This document shows positions 1 through 6,375 of a stretch of DNA of 10,877 nt, one piece after another. The translations under genes and the position numbers were made by a program. The stretch's first letter is position 1; each line of letters begins with the position of its first letter. Under the pieces are notes generated by a model. That model was not told where the DNA came from and searched no databases. It saw nothing but the letters and a program-made list of their open reading frames with translations. Origin of the DNA: Patescibacteria group bacterium (GTDB taxonomy: Bacteria > Patescibacteriota > Microgenomatia > UBA8517); assembly GCA_025057695.1 (NCBI GenBank), contig JANWVB010000012.1:8907-19783 (forward strand). The letters are read 5' to 3'.

Positions 1-444
1 CAACAAATGGGAATTGTTTTTCAAGATTTTAAGGTTTTATCAGAACGAACTGTGAGGGAGAATGTAGAAGTGGCACTTGCTGTTATTAATTTGCCTAAAA
101 GTGAATGGAGAGCTCGCGTCAGTCATGTGCTAGAGTTGGTTGGGCTTTCCGAGCGCGCGGATCTTTTTCCCGCACAATTATCTGGTGGAGAGTTGCAAAG
201 AGTTTCAATGGCGCGCGCTCTTGTGGTAAATCCAAAAATAATTTTAGCGGATGAGCCAACTGGGAATCTTGATTGGGAGACAGCTGAGAAAATTATGCAA
301 TTGTTTGATCATATTAACAATGAAGGCAAAACGATAATTATGGCAACACATAATAAAGCAATTGTTGATAAAATGAAAAAAAGAATAGTGGAACTTCAAA
401 ATGGCAAAGTGGCAAAAGATGAATTGCCATCAAAGCCAAAATAA
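1..444 (+). CDS. ftsE: FtsE, cell-division ABC transporter ATP-binding protein (5' end outside window)
   Basis: This is the ATPase subunit of the FtsEX complex, which sits at the division septum and uses ATP hydrolysis to switch on a periplasmic or extracellular murein hydrolase. The reading frame is open from base 1, so 147 C-terminal residues are visible and roughly the first 80 of a usual 220-230, including the Walker A loop, lie upstream. Numbering from the first visible residue, the Q-loop is at Q8 in VFQDF, the ABC signature LSGGE at 60-64, Walker B IILADEP at 80-86, the D-loop NLD at 89-91, and the switch histidine H117 in MATHN. The ADEPTGNLD stretch is typical of FtsE and related LolD/MacB ATPases. 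The ftsX gene 35 bases downstream decides for FtsE. The internal ATG at 7 is not a start, because the frame continues upstream in conserved sequence. Confidence 0.95.
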   Translation, partial: QQMGIVFQDFKVLSERTVRENVEVALAVINLPKSEWRARVSHVLELVGLSERADLFPAQLSGGELQRVSMARALVVNPKIILADEPTGNLDWETAEKIMQLFDHINNEGKTIIMATHNKAIVDKMKKRIVELQNGKVAKDELPSKPK

Positions 445-466
445 AATTAAAAAGTTTAATTTTATT
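440..466 (+). repeat. A/T-only inverted repeat across the ftsE stop codon
   Basis: A 12-bp perfect inverted repeat (440-451 with 455-466, loop AAG) spans the end of ftsE and the start of the ftsE-ftsX spacer. It consists only of A-T pairs and has no following U-tract, so as RNA it would be weak. It may slightly separate the two genes in the message, or be chance in AT-rich sequence. Confidence 0.3.
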
Positions 467-478
467 GGATAATAATTT

Positions 479-1387
479 ATGCATCTAAAAACTGCTTGGA
501 ATAACATACGTCGCTCTCCGTTTCAGGCAATGTCTGCCATATTTGTCCTTTCCGTTACTTTTTTTGTTGTCACGGTTTTATCGATATTAGTTTACTCGTT
601 TTCTAAAGTGGTTGAGTATTTTGAGACCAGACCGCAGATTATCGCCTTTATTAAAGAAAGTGCTTCCGCTTCCGAGCTTCAAGAGTTTCAAGAAAGAATT
701 CAAAGCGACCCTCGAGTGAGTGAAGTAAAATATGTTTCCAAGGAAAACGCTTTGGAAATATACAAACAAGCAACCGCTGACAATCCGTTACTTTCTGAAC
801 TTATTGATCCATCTATTTTTCCTGCCAGCTATGAGATTTCCGTTACGAAATTGGAGTTTACACAAGGCTTGATCGATGAAATCTCAAAAGAGCCAATTGT
901 TGACAGCTTTGGATACACTGCCGCTTCATTGAGAGATCCGGAATCTTTGCAAAAAGTTATAGATAGACTTAAAACTGCTACATTTTATGTGCGTTATGGT
1001 GGTGGAGCATTTGCTTTATTTTTAACTGGGACTTCATTTTTGGTTTTGATGGTTATTATTAGCATGAGGATGGCAAGTAGAAAAACTGAAGTGGAAATAC
1101 TTGACCTTATTGGCGCTACACCCGGTTTTATAAAAAGCCCAATATTAATTGAAGGTTTGTTTTATGCTTTGTTTGGGACTGTGATTGGTTGGTTTATGGG
1201 ATTTTTATTGGTTTTATACGCAACTCCATATTTAATTTCTTATTTCAGAGACATACCGATTTTGCCAACCAAAGCGGTTGATTTATTTCTAATATTTGGT
1301 TTTATATTGATAATTGAGTTATTAGTAAGTGTTATGCTTGCCCTTGTTGGAACTCTTATAGCGGTGTCGCGTTTTAAGAAATACTAA
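479..1387 (+). CDS. ftsX: FtsX, cell-division membrane subunit
   Basis: This is the membrane partner of FtsE; its extracellular domain passes the ATPase cycle to a wall hydrolase or its activator. The 302 residues are a usual FtsX length and show the full layout: a short cytoplasmic N-terminus with NNIRRSPFQA, TM1 at about 18-42, an extracellular domain at about 45-170, TM2 at 174-196, a cytoplasmic loop with the conserved pattern RKTEVEILDLIGATPGFIKSP at 201-221, TM3 at about 222-247 and TM4 at about 270-296. The extracellular start RPQIIAFIKESAS and the later VKYVSKENALE match the FtsX ectodomain pattern. The ATG at 479 is preceded by only a weak GGAT, so translation may depend on upstream coupling. 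It lies between ftsE and the putative hydrolase gene, giving a complete FtsE-FtsX-hydrolase set. Confidence 0.96.
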   Translation: MHLKTAWNNIRRSPFQAMSAIFVLSVTFFVVTVLSILVYSFSKVVEYFETRPQIIAFIKESASASELQEFQERIQSDPRVSEVKYVSKENALEIYKQATADNPLLSELIDPSIFPASYEISVTKLEFTQGLIDEISKEPIVDSFGYTAASLRDPESLQKVIDRLKTATFYVRYGGGAFALFLTGTSFLVLMVIISMRMASRKTEVEILDLIGATPGFIKSPILIEGLFYALFGTVIGWFMGFLLVLYATPYLISYFRDIPILPTKAVDLFLIFGFILIIELLVSVMLALVGTLIAVSRFKKY

Positions 1388-1435
1388 AAAGTTATTCAAA
1401 ATTTATTTGCGTTTGCGTTTATAAATTATTTTGTC

Positions 1436-2599
1436 ATGTTTAAAAAAGTTTTCCCTGTTTTAGTTTTTTTAATTTTTTTATTTTCTTTTTTAGGTTTTTT
1501 TAATTTAGCAAAAGCGGAGACAGAACAAGAACGCCTAAATCGTTTGTCAAGACAGATTGATGAATATCAAAAGGAGATATTGCGTTTGCAATCCCAGTCT
1601 GCAACGCTTGCCAATCAGGTAGCTCAGTTTGACACACAAATAAAACTTGCCGAGTTAAAGATCTCGCAAACGGAGGAGAAAATAAACTCTCTTATTACGA
1701 GGATAAACCAACTTGAGATTTCACTTGTTGCTCTTTCGAATGCCTTTAAAGAAAGAGTTATTTTGACTTATAAAATGTCAAGGTTTAATGAGCCTTATTT
1801 TTTGCTCATAACTTCGGAAGATTTAAAATCTGCGGTTTCCAATTATTATTACCTTAAAAAGATACAGGATTCTGACAAAAATTTGCTGATTAAGTTGCAA
1901 AACGCTCAAGAAACTTATTTGGAAGAAAAGAGTGGTCAAGAAAAACTTCAACAACAGTTAGTAGAGCAAAAAAAATCTCTTGATCAACAAAAAAACGCCA
2001 AGGCTTATTTGCTTGCGCAAACCAAAAATGATGAGAAGAAATATCAATCACTGCTTGCTCAAGCAAAATCGGAATATGAGGCTATTCAGGCGATTATAGC
2101 TGGCAGAGGAGCTGAAGAGGCAGTAGGTCCAGTATCGGCCGGGCAAAGGATTGCCACCGTTATACAGGGACCGTCTTGCAACTCAAATGGTTCTCACTTG
2201 CACTTTATAGTTGCCAGAAATGGGACTACTTTAAATCCGTTTGAATTCTTAAAGCCTGGTGTTGCTTTTGAAAATTGTTCCGGAAGTTCTTGCGGTAGCA
2301 CAGACGGCGATCCGTTTAACCCTTCAGGTTCGTGGGATTGGCCGATACTGCCTAGTATTAGATTTACTCAAGGTTATGGGCTTACATGGGCGATAAGAAA
2401 TACTTGGGTTGGCAGGATTTATAATTTTCATAATGGTATTGATATAGATAGTGCTAGTTCTTCTGAAGTAAGAGCTGTTCAATCTGGTAAGCTTTATAGA
2501 GGCAGTTATACCGGCATGAGCGGTTGCAGATTAAGATACGTAAGAGTAGATCATGACAATTCGGATTTAGAGACTTTTTATCTTCATATAAATTATTAG
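1436..2599 (+). CDS. Secreted coiled-coil M23 (LytM) peptidase, EnvC/CwlO-like partner of FtsEX, with permuted catalytic domain
   Basis: This is a probable murein endopeptidase or hydrolase activator controlled by FtsEX. A signal peptide covers 1-27 (hydrophobic core 5-23, AKA cleavage site). Two coiled-coil stretches follow at about 30-105 and 145-225, as in EnvC, PcsB and CwlO. The LytM domain is complete in residues but not in order. The segment that normally ends the domain comes first: AGQRIA at 235-240, HLH at 254-256, and NPFEFL at 267-272. A Cys/Gly/Ser linker follows (277-300). The segment that normally starts the domain comes last: WPILPSIRFTQGYG at 302-315, HNGID (H332, D336), and YLH (H384), three residues before the stop. 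All expected zinc and catalytic positions are present, which argues against decay. The start is the only ATG giving a signal peptide. No SD is visible. The next gene begins on the base after the stop. Confidence 0.9.
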   Translation: MFKKVFPVLVFLIFLFSFLGFFNLAKAETEQERLNRLSRQIDEYQKEILRLQSQSATLANQVAQFDTQIKLAELKISQTEEKINSLITRINQLEISLVALSNAFKERVILTYKMSRFNEPYFLLITSEDLKSAVSNYYYLKKIQDSDKNLLIKLQNAQETYLEEKSGQEKLQQQLVEQKKSLDQQKNAKAYLLAQTKNDEKKYQSLLAQAKSEYEAIQAIIAGRGAEEAVGPVSAGQRIATVIQGPSCNSNGSHLHFIVARNGTTLNPFEFLKPGVAFENCSGSSCGSTDGDPFNPSGSWDWPILPSIRFTQGYGLTWAIRNTWVGRIYNFHNGIDIDSASSSEVRAVQSGKLYRGSYTGMSGCRLRYVRVDHDNSDLETFYLHINY

Positions 2600-3472
2600 A
2601 TGAAGATTTTTTTTATATCTTTCGTTTTGATAGTTTTAAGCATGTTTTGCCCTTTGTCTCTGCGTGCTGATTTGCTGATAAATGAAGTGAGCACGTTTGA
2701 TAGAGATGATTGGGTGGAAATATACAATGCTGGCTCACATGTCATTGATTTATCCAATTATGAACTTCGCGATGTTACTTCAAGCGGAGGTGCAAATAGA
2801 ACTAAGCTTTTTGGCAGTATTGCGTCTGGCGAATTTGTGGTTTTTAATGTTGGCAATAAAATCAATAAAGATGGGGATGTTGTTAGTTTATACTTAGTGT
2901 CGCCGAGTGAGAACTTGGTAGATTCTATATCATTTGGTGACAAAGGTGGAGTTTGCGCGCCAACTTCTTCGGATCAAACAATAGGAAGGATAGTGGATGG
3001 GAAAAATACTATTGAACGTTTTGCAAATTCTACAAAAGGTGTGTCAAACACTACTGCCTCGTTGTTCCCTTGTTCAACTCCTACTACAAAACCAACTGCC
3101 ACAGAAAAGCCGACTAACACCCCAACGAATGCTCCAACTAATACTCCGATGATCACTAATACGAGAACTCCTTCAAAAACTAGCGCTCCGGTTCCATCTC
3201 CTCCCCATACAAACGATCCTTCAATTTCGTTAAGTCCGACCAATTACATTAGTTCTCCTACTTCCGCAGTAGATAATGTTCGTGGTGTATTTTTTGATGA
3301 AGACAAAAATGATAAATTTGTTGATGTAAATAAAAGCGAAAATGAAAAGCACAATGATCATAATAATTCTTTTAACTATTTAAATGTATTGCCCTATTTA
3401 TTAATAATTTCTGGTATCGCTTTTATTCTTACAAGTTTGTTTTTGCTTGCAAAAAAGCGCAAAGACCAGTGA
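2600..3472 (+). CDS. Lamin-tail-domain surface protein with Thr/Pro stalk and C-terminal membrane anchor
   Basis: The 290-residue protein has an N-terminal signal peptide (about 1-23), a lamin-tail (LTD) domain at about 24-115 and a C-terminal membrane helix at about 263-284 followed by KKRK. LTD hallmarks are LLINEV at 25-30, WVEIYN at 38-43, IDLSNYEL at 49-56, and the later GDVVSLY strand and VDSISFG. In bacteria this immunoglobulin-like fold usually occurs in secreted or surface proteins, often beside nucleases or peptidases; no enzyme domain is seen here. Residues 158-220 form a low-complexity stalk with TNTPTNAPTNTP-type repeats, probably spanning the wall. Residues 227-247 (VFFDEDKNDKFVDVN) resemble a degenerate acidic calcium-binding loop. 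Its ATG abuts the preceding stop with no space for its own ribosome site, so translational coupling to the M23 gene is likely. The ligand is unknown. Confidence 0.85.
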   Translation: MKIFFISFVLIVLSMFCPLSLRADLLINEVSTFDRDDWVEIYNAGSHVIDLSNYELRDVTSSGGANRTKLFGSIASGEFVVFNVGNKINKDGDVVSLYLVSPSENLVDSISFGDKGGVCAPTSSDQTIGRIVDGKNTIERFANSTKGVSNTTASLFPCSTPTTKPTATEKPTNTPTNAPTNTPMITNTRTPSKTSAPVPSPPHTNDPSISLSPTNYISSPTSAVDNVRGVFFDEDKNDKFVDVNKSENEKHNDHNNSFNYLNVLPYLLIISGIAFILTSLFLLAKKRKDQ

Positions 3473-3505
3473 TATTTTAAAAACACATAATTTATATAAA
3501 ATTTC

Positions 3506-3919
3506 ATGTCTAAGAAGTTTGTTATTTATTGGCTTCCTGTTTTTATTTGGGCGGCAATTATATTTTTATTGTCTTCTTATCCAACGCCTACAACTAGTGA
3601 GATTAATTGGGGGGATTTTGTTATCAAAAAGACTGCCCATGTGGTTGAGTATGCGATACTTGCTACTCTTTTATACCGAGCTATCAGGCAGATAGGCTAT
3701 GATGTCAAAAAAAGCGGTTATGTAAGTATATTTATCGCGTTTTTATATGGGGTTACAGATGAGATACATCAAATATATACACCCGGCAGGACTCCTCACA
3801 TCAGAGATGTGTTTTTTGATACAATTGGAGCTTGCATTGCCATTTATGCAATATGGAATTTGTTGCCGAAAGCGCCCAAAAGACTGCAAAACTTGGCGAG
3901 AAAATTATCCTTGATTTAA
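3506..3919 (+). CDS. VanZ-like membrane protein
   Basis: This is a small integral membrane protein of the VanZ-like family. The namesake gives low-level teicoplanin resistance, but most members have no assigned role. At 137 residues it has the usual length, with hydrophobic segments at about 5-23, 43-60, 70-84 and 103-120. The family motifs are clear: KKTAHVVEYAILA at 41-53, DEIHQ at 85-89, PGR at 93-95, and the DVFFDTIGA segment at 101-109. There is no vancomycin-resistance cassette around it, so an envelope role is more likely than antibiotic resistance. It starts 33 bases after the lamin-tail gene with no visible SD, and its last 67 bases overlap the preferred start of tsaE in another frame. 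Confidence 0.9.
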   Translation: MSKKFVIYWLPVFIWAAIIFLLSSYPTPTTSEINWGDFVIKKTAHVVEYAILATLLYRAIRQIGYDVKKSGYVSIFIAFLYGVTDEIHQIYTPGRTPHIRDVFFDTIGACIAIYAIWNLLPKAPKRLQNLARKLSLI

Positions 3920-4299
3920 TATCCAAAAATAAAGGCAAACCAATTGTGGTTGCATTAACTGGAAATTTGGGAAGTGGCAAGACAACTTTCGTTCAAGGCA
4001 TGGCTTGTGTTTTCGGGATTAAAAGAGTTATATCGCCAACTTTTATAATTGCAAAAATTTACAAAATATCTTTTGCGGGTTACGAGAGATTTATACACAT
4101 GGATTTTTACCGTATGGGAGATTTAGAGACTGCAAAAGATGATCCCATAATGAATGAATTTCTTGAAAATATCTCAGATACGCGTAACATAATTGTGATA
4201 GAGTGGGCAGATAAAATCTCAAAACTTATTCCCGGTGATGCAACATGGATTGACTTTGACAATTTGGACCAGAGTAAAAGAAGAATTAAAATGGTTTAG
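3853..4299 (+). CDS. tsaE: TsaE, tRNA threonylcarbamoyladenosine (t6A) biosynthesis ATPase
   Basis: TsaE is the P-loop ATPase that works with TsaB and TsaD to transfer the threonylcarbamoyl group to A37 of ANN-decoding tRNAs. The 148 residues match the family length. Visible motifs, numbered from the chosen start, are Walker A GNLGSGKTT at 37-45, the SPTF switch at 61-64, HMDFYR at 82-87, and VIEWAD at 115-120. The ATG at 3853 is preferred because MEFVAESAQKTAKLGEKI matches the usual TsaE N-terminus. A TTG at 3832 would add seven residues of no family character. The preferred start gives a 67-base overlap with the VanZ-like gene, a sign of genome compaction and probable coupling. TsaB lies two genes downstream, after galE; TsaC and TsaD are not in the window. 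Confidence 0.95.
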   Translation: MEFVAESAQKTAKLGEKIILDLISKNKGKPIVVALTGNLGSGKTTFVQGMACVFGIKRVISPTFIIAKIYKISFAGYERFIHMDFYRMGDLETAKDDPIMNEFLENISDTRNIIVIEWADKISKLIPGDATWIDFDNLDQSKRRIKMV

Positions 4300-4316
4300 A
4301 AAGGCGATTTTGGAAT

Positions 4317-4369
4317 TTGACTTTTTTATTTACATTCTTGTTTTTGTATAAATTTGTATAAAATAATAT
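4317..4369 (+). promoter_or_regulatory. AT-rich candidate promoter with tandem 10-bp repeat upstream of galE
   Basis: The 75-base gap between tsaE and galE contains TTTGTATAAA twice in perfect tandem (4343-4352 and 4353-4362), each including a TATAAA box, followed by ATAATATA. A TTGACT lies at 4317-4322, but its distance to the first TATAAA is 24 bases, too long for a standard sigma70 promoter, and no well-spaced -35 box fits the second. The second box is only 12 bases from the galE ATG, so a transcript from it would be nearly leaderless. Confidence 0.3.
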
Positions 4370-4374
4370 AGTTT

Positions 4375-5379
4375 ATGAGTAAAATTTTAGTTACAGGTGG
4401 CGGAGGATACATAGGTTCGATTGCGACTTATCTGCTTTTGCAGAAAGGTTACCAAGTGGTTGTTTTGGATAATTTATCGACTGGGCATAAAGGTCCTATT
4501 GACTATTTGATCGCAAAATTTCCGGACAAAATAAAGTTTTACAATAAAGATATAAGAGATAATTTAGATGATGTTTTTGAAAAGGAGAAAAATATAGAGG
4601 CGGTTCTTCATTATGCCGCAAGTTGTTTGGTAGATGAATCAATGAAACTGCCGGAGAAATATTTCTCCAATAATGTTTGCGGTTCAAACAATCTTTTGAC
4701 TTATATGTTGAAAAATGGGATAAACAAAATTGTTTTTTCTTCAACTTGCGCTGTTTATGGCGAGGCAAATTATGTTCCTGTGGATGAGAAACACCCTACA
4801 AATCCAACTAATCCGTATGGCGAATCCAAAAGAATGGTTGAAAAGATAATTGAATGGTACGGCAGGCAAAAAGGCTTATCTTATGTTATTTTAAGATATT
4901 TTAATGTATGTGGCGCCAGCGATGACGGTGAAATTGGGGATAGTAAAAAGCCATCCACTTTGCTTGTCCAAAACGCGGTAAGAGCCGCTCTTAATATTGC
5001 GCCTTTTTTTCTGACTTGTCCTGAAGTTGATACTCCTGACAAAACTCCAATTCGTGATTATGTGAATGTTGTAGATTTAAATGAAGCTCATATTCTTGCA
5101 CTGGATTATCTTATTAATGGAGGCGAAAGTCATATAATAAATCTTGGCACAGGTACTGGGAATTCTGTCAAGGAAGTTTTAACTAAAGTTCAAGACATAA
5201 CAGGTTTTGAGTTCGATATAAAATCTGCAACCCCCAGACAAGGGGAATATGCCAAAATGATTGCCAATATAGAACTGGCGTATAAGATTTTGGGATGGAG
5301 ACCGTTGCGTTCTTTGTCCGATTCGGTTATGTCATTAGCTAAATGGTACAAGAGTCATCCTAATGGTTGGGAAGAATAA
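4375..5379 (+). CDS. galE: UDP-glucose 4-epimerase (GalE), extended SDR
   Basis: This NAD-dependent cytoplasmic enzyme interconverts UDP-glucose and UDP-galactose, or the N-acetyl forms, and supplies galactose units for surface polysaccharide or glycoprotein sugars. The 334 residues are full length. The Rossmann dinucleotide motif GxxGxxG is at 8-14 (GGGGYIG), with LDNLS at 31-35 for the NAD ribose. The catalytic set is SST at 122-124 followed by VYG, then YGESK with Y148 and K152. Further family segments are RYFNVCGA at 174-181 and the IRDYVNVVDLNEAH stretch at 226-239. The usual AGxKxVGES segment reads AASCLVDES at 81-89, a small departure. It separates tsaE from tsaB, which is unusual company for a sugar epimerase, and tsaB follows at once. 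Whether the substrate is Glc/Gal or GlcNAc/GalNAc cannot be read from sequence alone. Confidence 0.93.
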   Translation: MSKILVTGGGGYIGSIATYLLLQKGYQVVVLDNLSTGHKGPIDYLIAKFPDKIKFYNKDIRDNLDDVFEKEKNIEAVLHYAASCLVDESMKLPEKYFSNNVCGSNNLLTYMLKNGINKIVFSSTCAVYGEANYVPVDEKHPTNPTNPYGESKRMVEKIIEWYGRQKGLSYVILRYFNVCGASDDGEIGDSKKPSTLLVQNAVRAALNIAPFFLTCPEVDTPDKTPIRDYVNVVDLNEAHILALDYLINGGESHIINLGTGTGNSVKEVLTKVQDITGFEFDIKSATPRQGEYAKMIANIELAYKILGWRPLRSLSDSVMSLAKWYKSHPNGWEE

Positions 5380-5385
5380 TTGAAG

Positions 5386-5688
5386 ATGAAACTGACTATA
5401 GATACTTCAAAAAGAGATGAGTTTATTTTATCTTTTGGGAATGCGGTTTTGAAACAAAAATCTTTGCAGGGATCATCTAGCGCCCTTTTGCCTGCGATAA
5501 AAGATTTGCTTGCCAAAAGCAAGGCGAATTTAAGAGATATTTCAGAGGTAGTTGTTTTTACCAGTGGGGAATCTTATACTGGTTTACGGGTGGGAGTTTC
5601 TATAGCTCAAGCTTTGGCTTTTTTGCTTGATGTTCCTATCAACGGCGAGAAAATGTCTAAAATAAAGTACATAACTATAAAATACTAA
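5386..5688 (+). CDS. tsaB: Short TsaB-like t6A biosynthesis protein
   Basis: TsaB is the inactive ASKHA-fold partner that holds TsaD and TsaE together during t6A synthesis. Only 100 residues are encoded against about 220 in E. coli, equal to the N-terminal ASKHA lobe. Recognisable parts are LTIDTS at the N-terminus, LLPAIKDLLAKSKANLRDI in the helix region, and the family signature as SGESYTGLRVGVSIAQALAF (usually GPGSFTGLRIG). The protein then ends after VPINGE and a lysine-rich tail. The ATG at 5386 is preferred; a TTG directly after the galE stop at 5380 would add two residues. It lies six bases after galE, so coupling is likely. The clean end and close packing suggest a genuinely reduced TsaB rather than a damaged copy. 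Confidence 0.82.
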   Translation: MKLTIDTSKRDEFILSFGNAVLKQKSLQGSSSALLPAIKDLLAKSKANLRDISEVVVFTSGESYTGLRVGVSIAQALAFLLDVPINGEKMSKIKYITIKY

Positions 5689-5692
5689 AAAT

Positions 5693-6205
5693 ATGCATAC
5701 CTTAATTGTTGCCGTTGCTCTTTTAGTTGTTGCAACTGGAGCTTATGTGAACTTTAATTCCAAATCAAATTTGTTATTGGATGAAAATGATATAAAGCAA
5801 GAAGAATTAGTTCTATCCGAATTTTCTGATAATGAAAAACAGATTGGTTCGGGAAGTAGTTCTCCAAAAACCAAAAACGTTTCTTCGCCTACTGTTTTTC
5901 CTACAAAGTCTGTTTCTCCCAAACTAGGGAGTATTCAGGAAAGTTTTGTGTACCCAAATGCAGTCTTTGTTCGTAAAAACGAGAATGTAAGCGTGTATAC
6001 AAGCAGTGATCATCCTGATGTGATATTGAAATGGTATAAAGATTTTCTTCAACAAAAAGTTGTCAAAGTGAATTCGCAGATTGTAACTAAAGCAAATGAT
6101 AATTATTTGTACAAGCTTGTTGCCATTTATGAATCTAAAGATATGAATATTACCATAAGAAAAAACGCTGGCGATAAATATTCAGAGATTGAAATTGAAG
6201 AATAA
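5693..6205 (+). CDS. Membrane-anchored protein with Ser/Pro linker and small exported domain, function unknown
   Basis: I do not recognise a named family. The 170-residue protein has an uncleaved-looking N-terminal helix at about 3-20, an acidic stretch at 28-50, a Ser/Pro/Thr/Lys linker at about 52-80, and a compact C-terminal domain at about 86-168. That domain opens YPNAVFVRKNENVSVYTSSD and continues with a helix, HPDVILKWYKDFLQQK, and strands ending in an acidic EIEIEE tail. The layout of a residue switching on TSSDHP, then a helix, then alternating strands fits a small alpha/beta sensor or binding domain, but this is inference. It starts four bases after tsaB and is probably the last gene of that operon, since a promoter follows it. 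Confidence 0.75.
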   Translation: MHTLIVAVALLVVATGAYVNFNSKSNLLLDENDIKQEELVLSEFSDNEKQIGSGSSSPKTKNVSSPTVFPTKSVSPKLGSIQESFVYPNAVFVRKNENVSVYTSSDHPDVILKWYKDFLQQKVVKVNSQIVTKANDNYLYKLVAIYESKDMNITIRKNAGDKYSEIEIEE

Positions 6206-6241
6206 TTTTTAGTTATTTTTTTATAAAAAAGCGTTAAATTT

Positions 6242-6256
6242 AGGCAAAGATTGCCT
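6242..6256 (+). repeat. Inverted repeat next to the promoter -35 box
   Basis: AGGCAA and TTGCCT (6242-6247, 6251-6256, loop AGA) form a 6-bp hairpin or dyad that shares its last base with the -35 box at 6256-6261. Its place suits an operator. It is a poor terminator, because the next run of T begins several bases further on. Confidence 0.35.
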
Positions 6257-6284
6257 TGACAATTTTTTCTGATTTGTCTACTAT
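6256..6284 (+). promoter_or_regulatory. Sigma70-type promoter for the 6376-7348 gene pair
   Basis: A perfect TTGACA -35 box (6256-6261) is followed after 17 bases by TACTAT (6279-6284), which matches four of six positions of the TATAAT -10 box. Transcription would start near 6291, giving a leader of about 85 bases before the ATG at 6376. The rest of the 170-base gap (6206-6375) is AT-rich with no further signal seen. Confidence 0.6.
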
Positions 6285-6375
6285 ACCTTAGCATTTAGAA
6301 TTTTAAGCTATTGCCAATAAATCTTGCAAATTCCTCTGCCTTTTTATCTGCTCTTTGCCCAATCAAAAAAGCAAA

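Noticed and set aside
2100..2599. M23 gene as a broken or frameshifted peptidase
   Set aside because: The order of motifs is odd, but each catalytic residue occurs once, the frame is open throughout, and the next gene starts immediately after the stop.
2974..3243. Minus-strand frame of 89 codons rich in Val and Gly
   Set aside because: It is the antisense shadow of the Thr/Pro stalk of the lamin-tail protein; ACN and CCN codons read backwards give Val and Gly.
3447..3695. Plus-strand frame of 82 codons over the start of the VanZ-like gene
   Set aside because: It lies mostly inside the VanZ-like gene in another frame and has no family pattern.
3832..3834. TTG as tsaE start, and likewise TTG at 5380 and 6355 for the other genes
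   Set aside because: Each has a nearby in-frame ATG giving the family-like N-terminus, and none of the TTG codons has a well-placed SD.
3506..3919. VanZ-like gene as a glycopeptide-resistance determinant
   Set aside because: No vanHAX-type genes or regulators are nearby, and the VanZ-like family is widespread outside resistance clusters.
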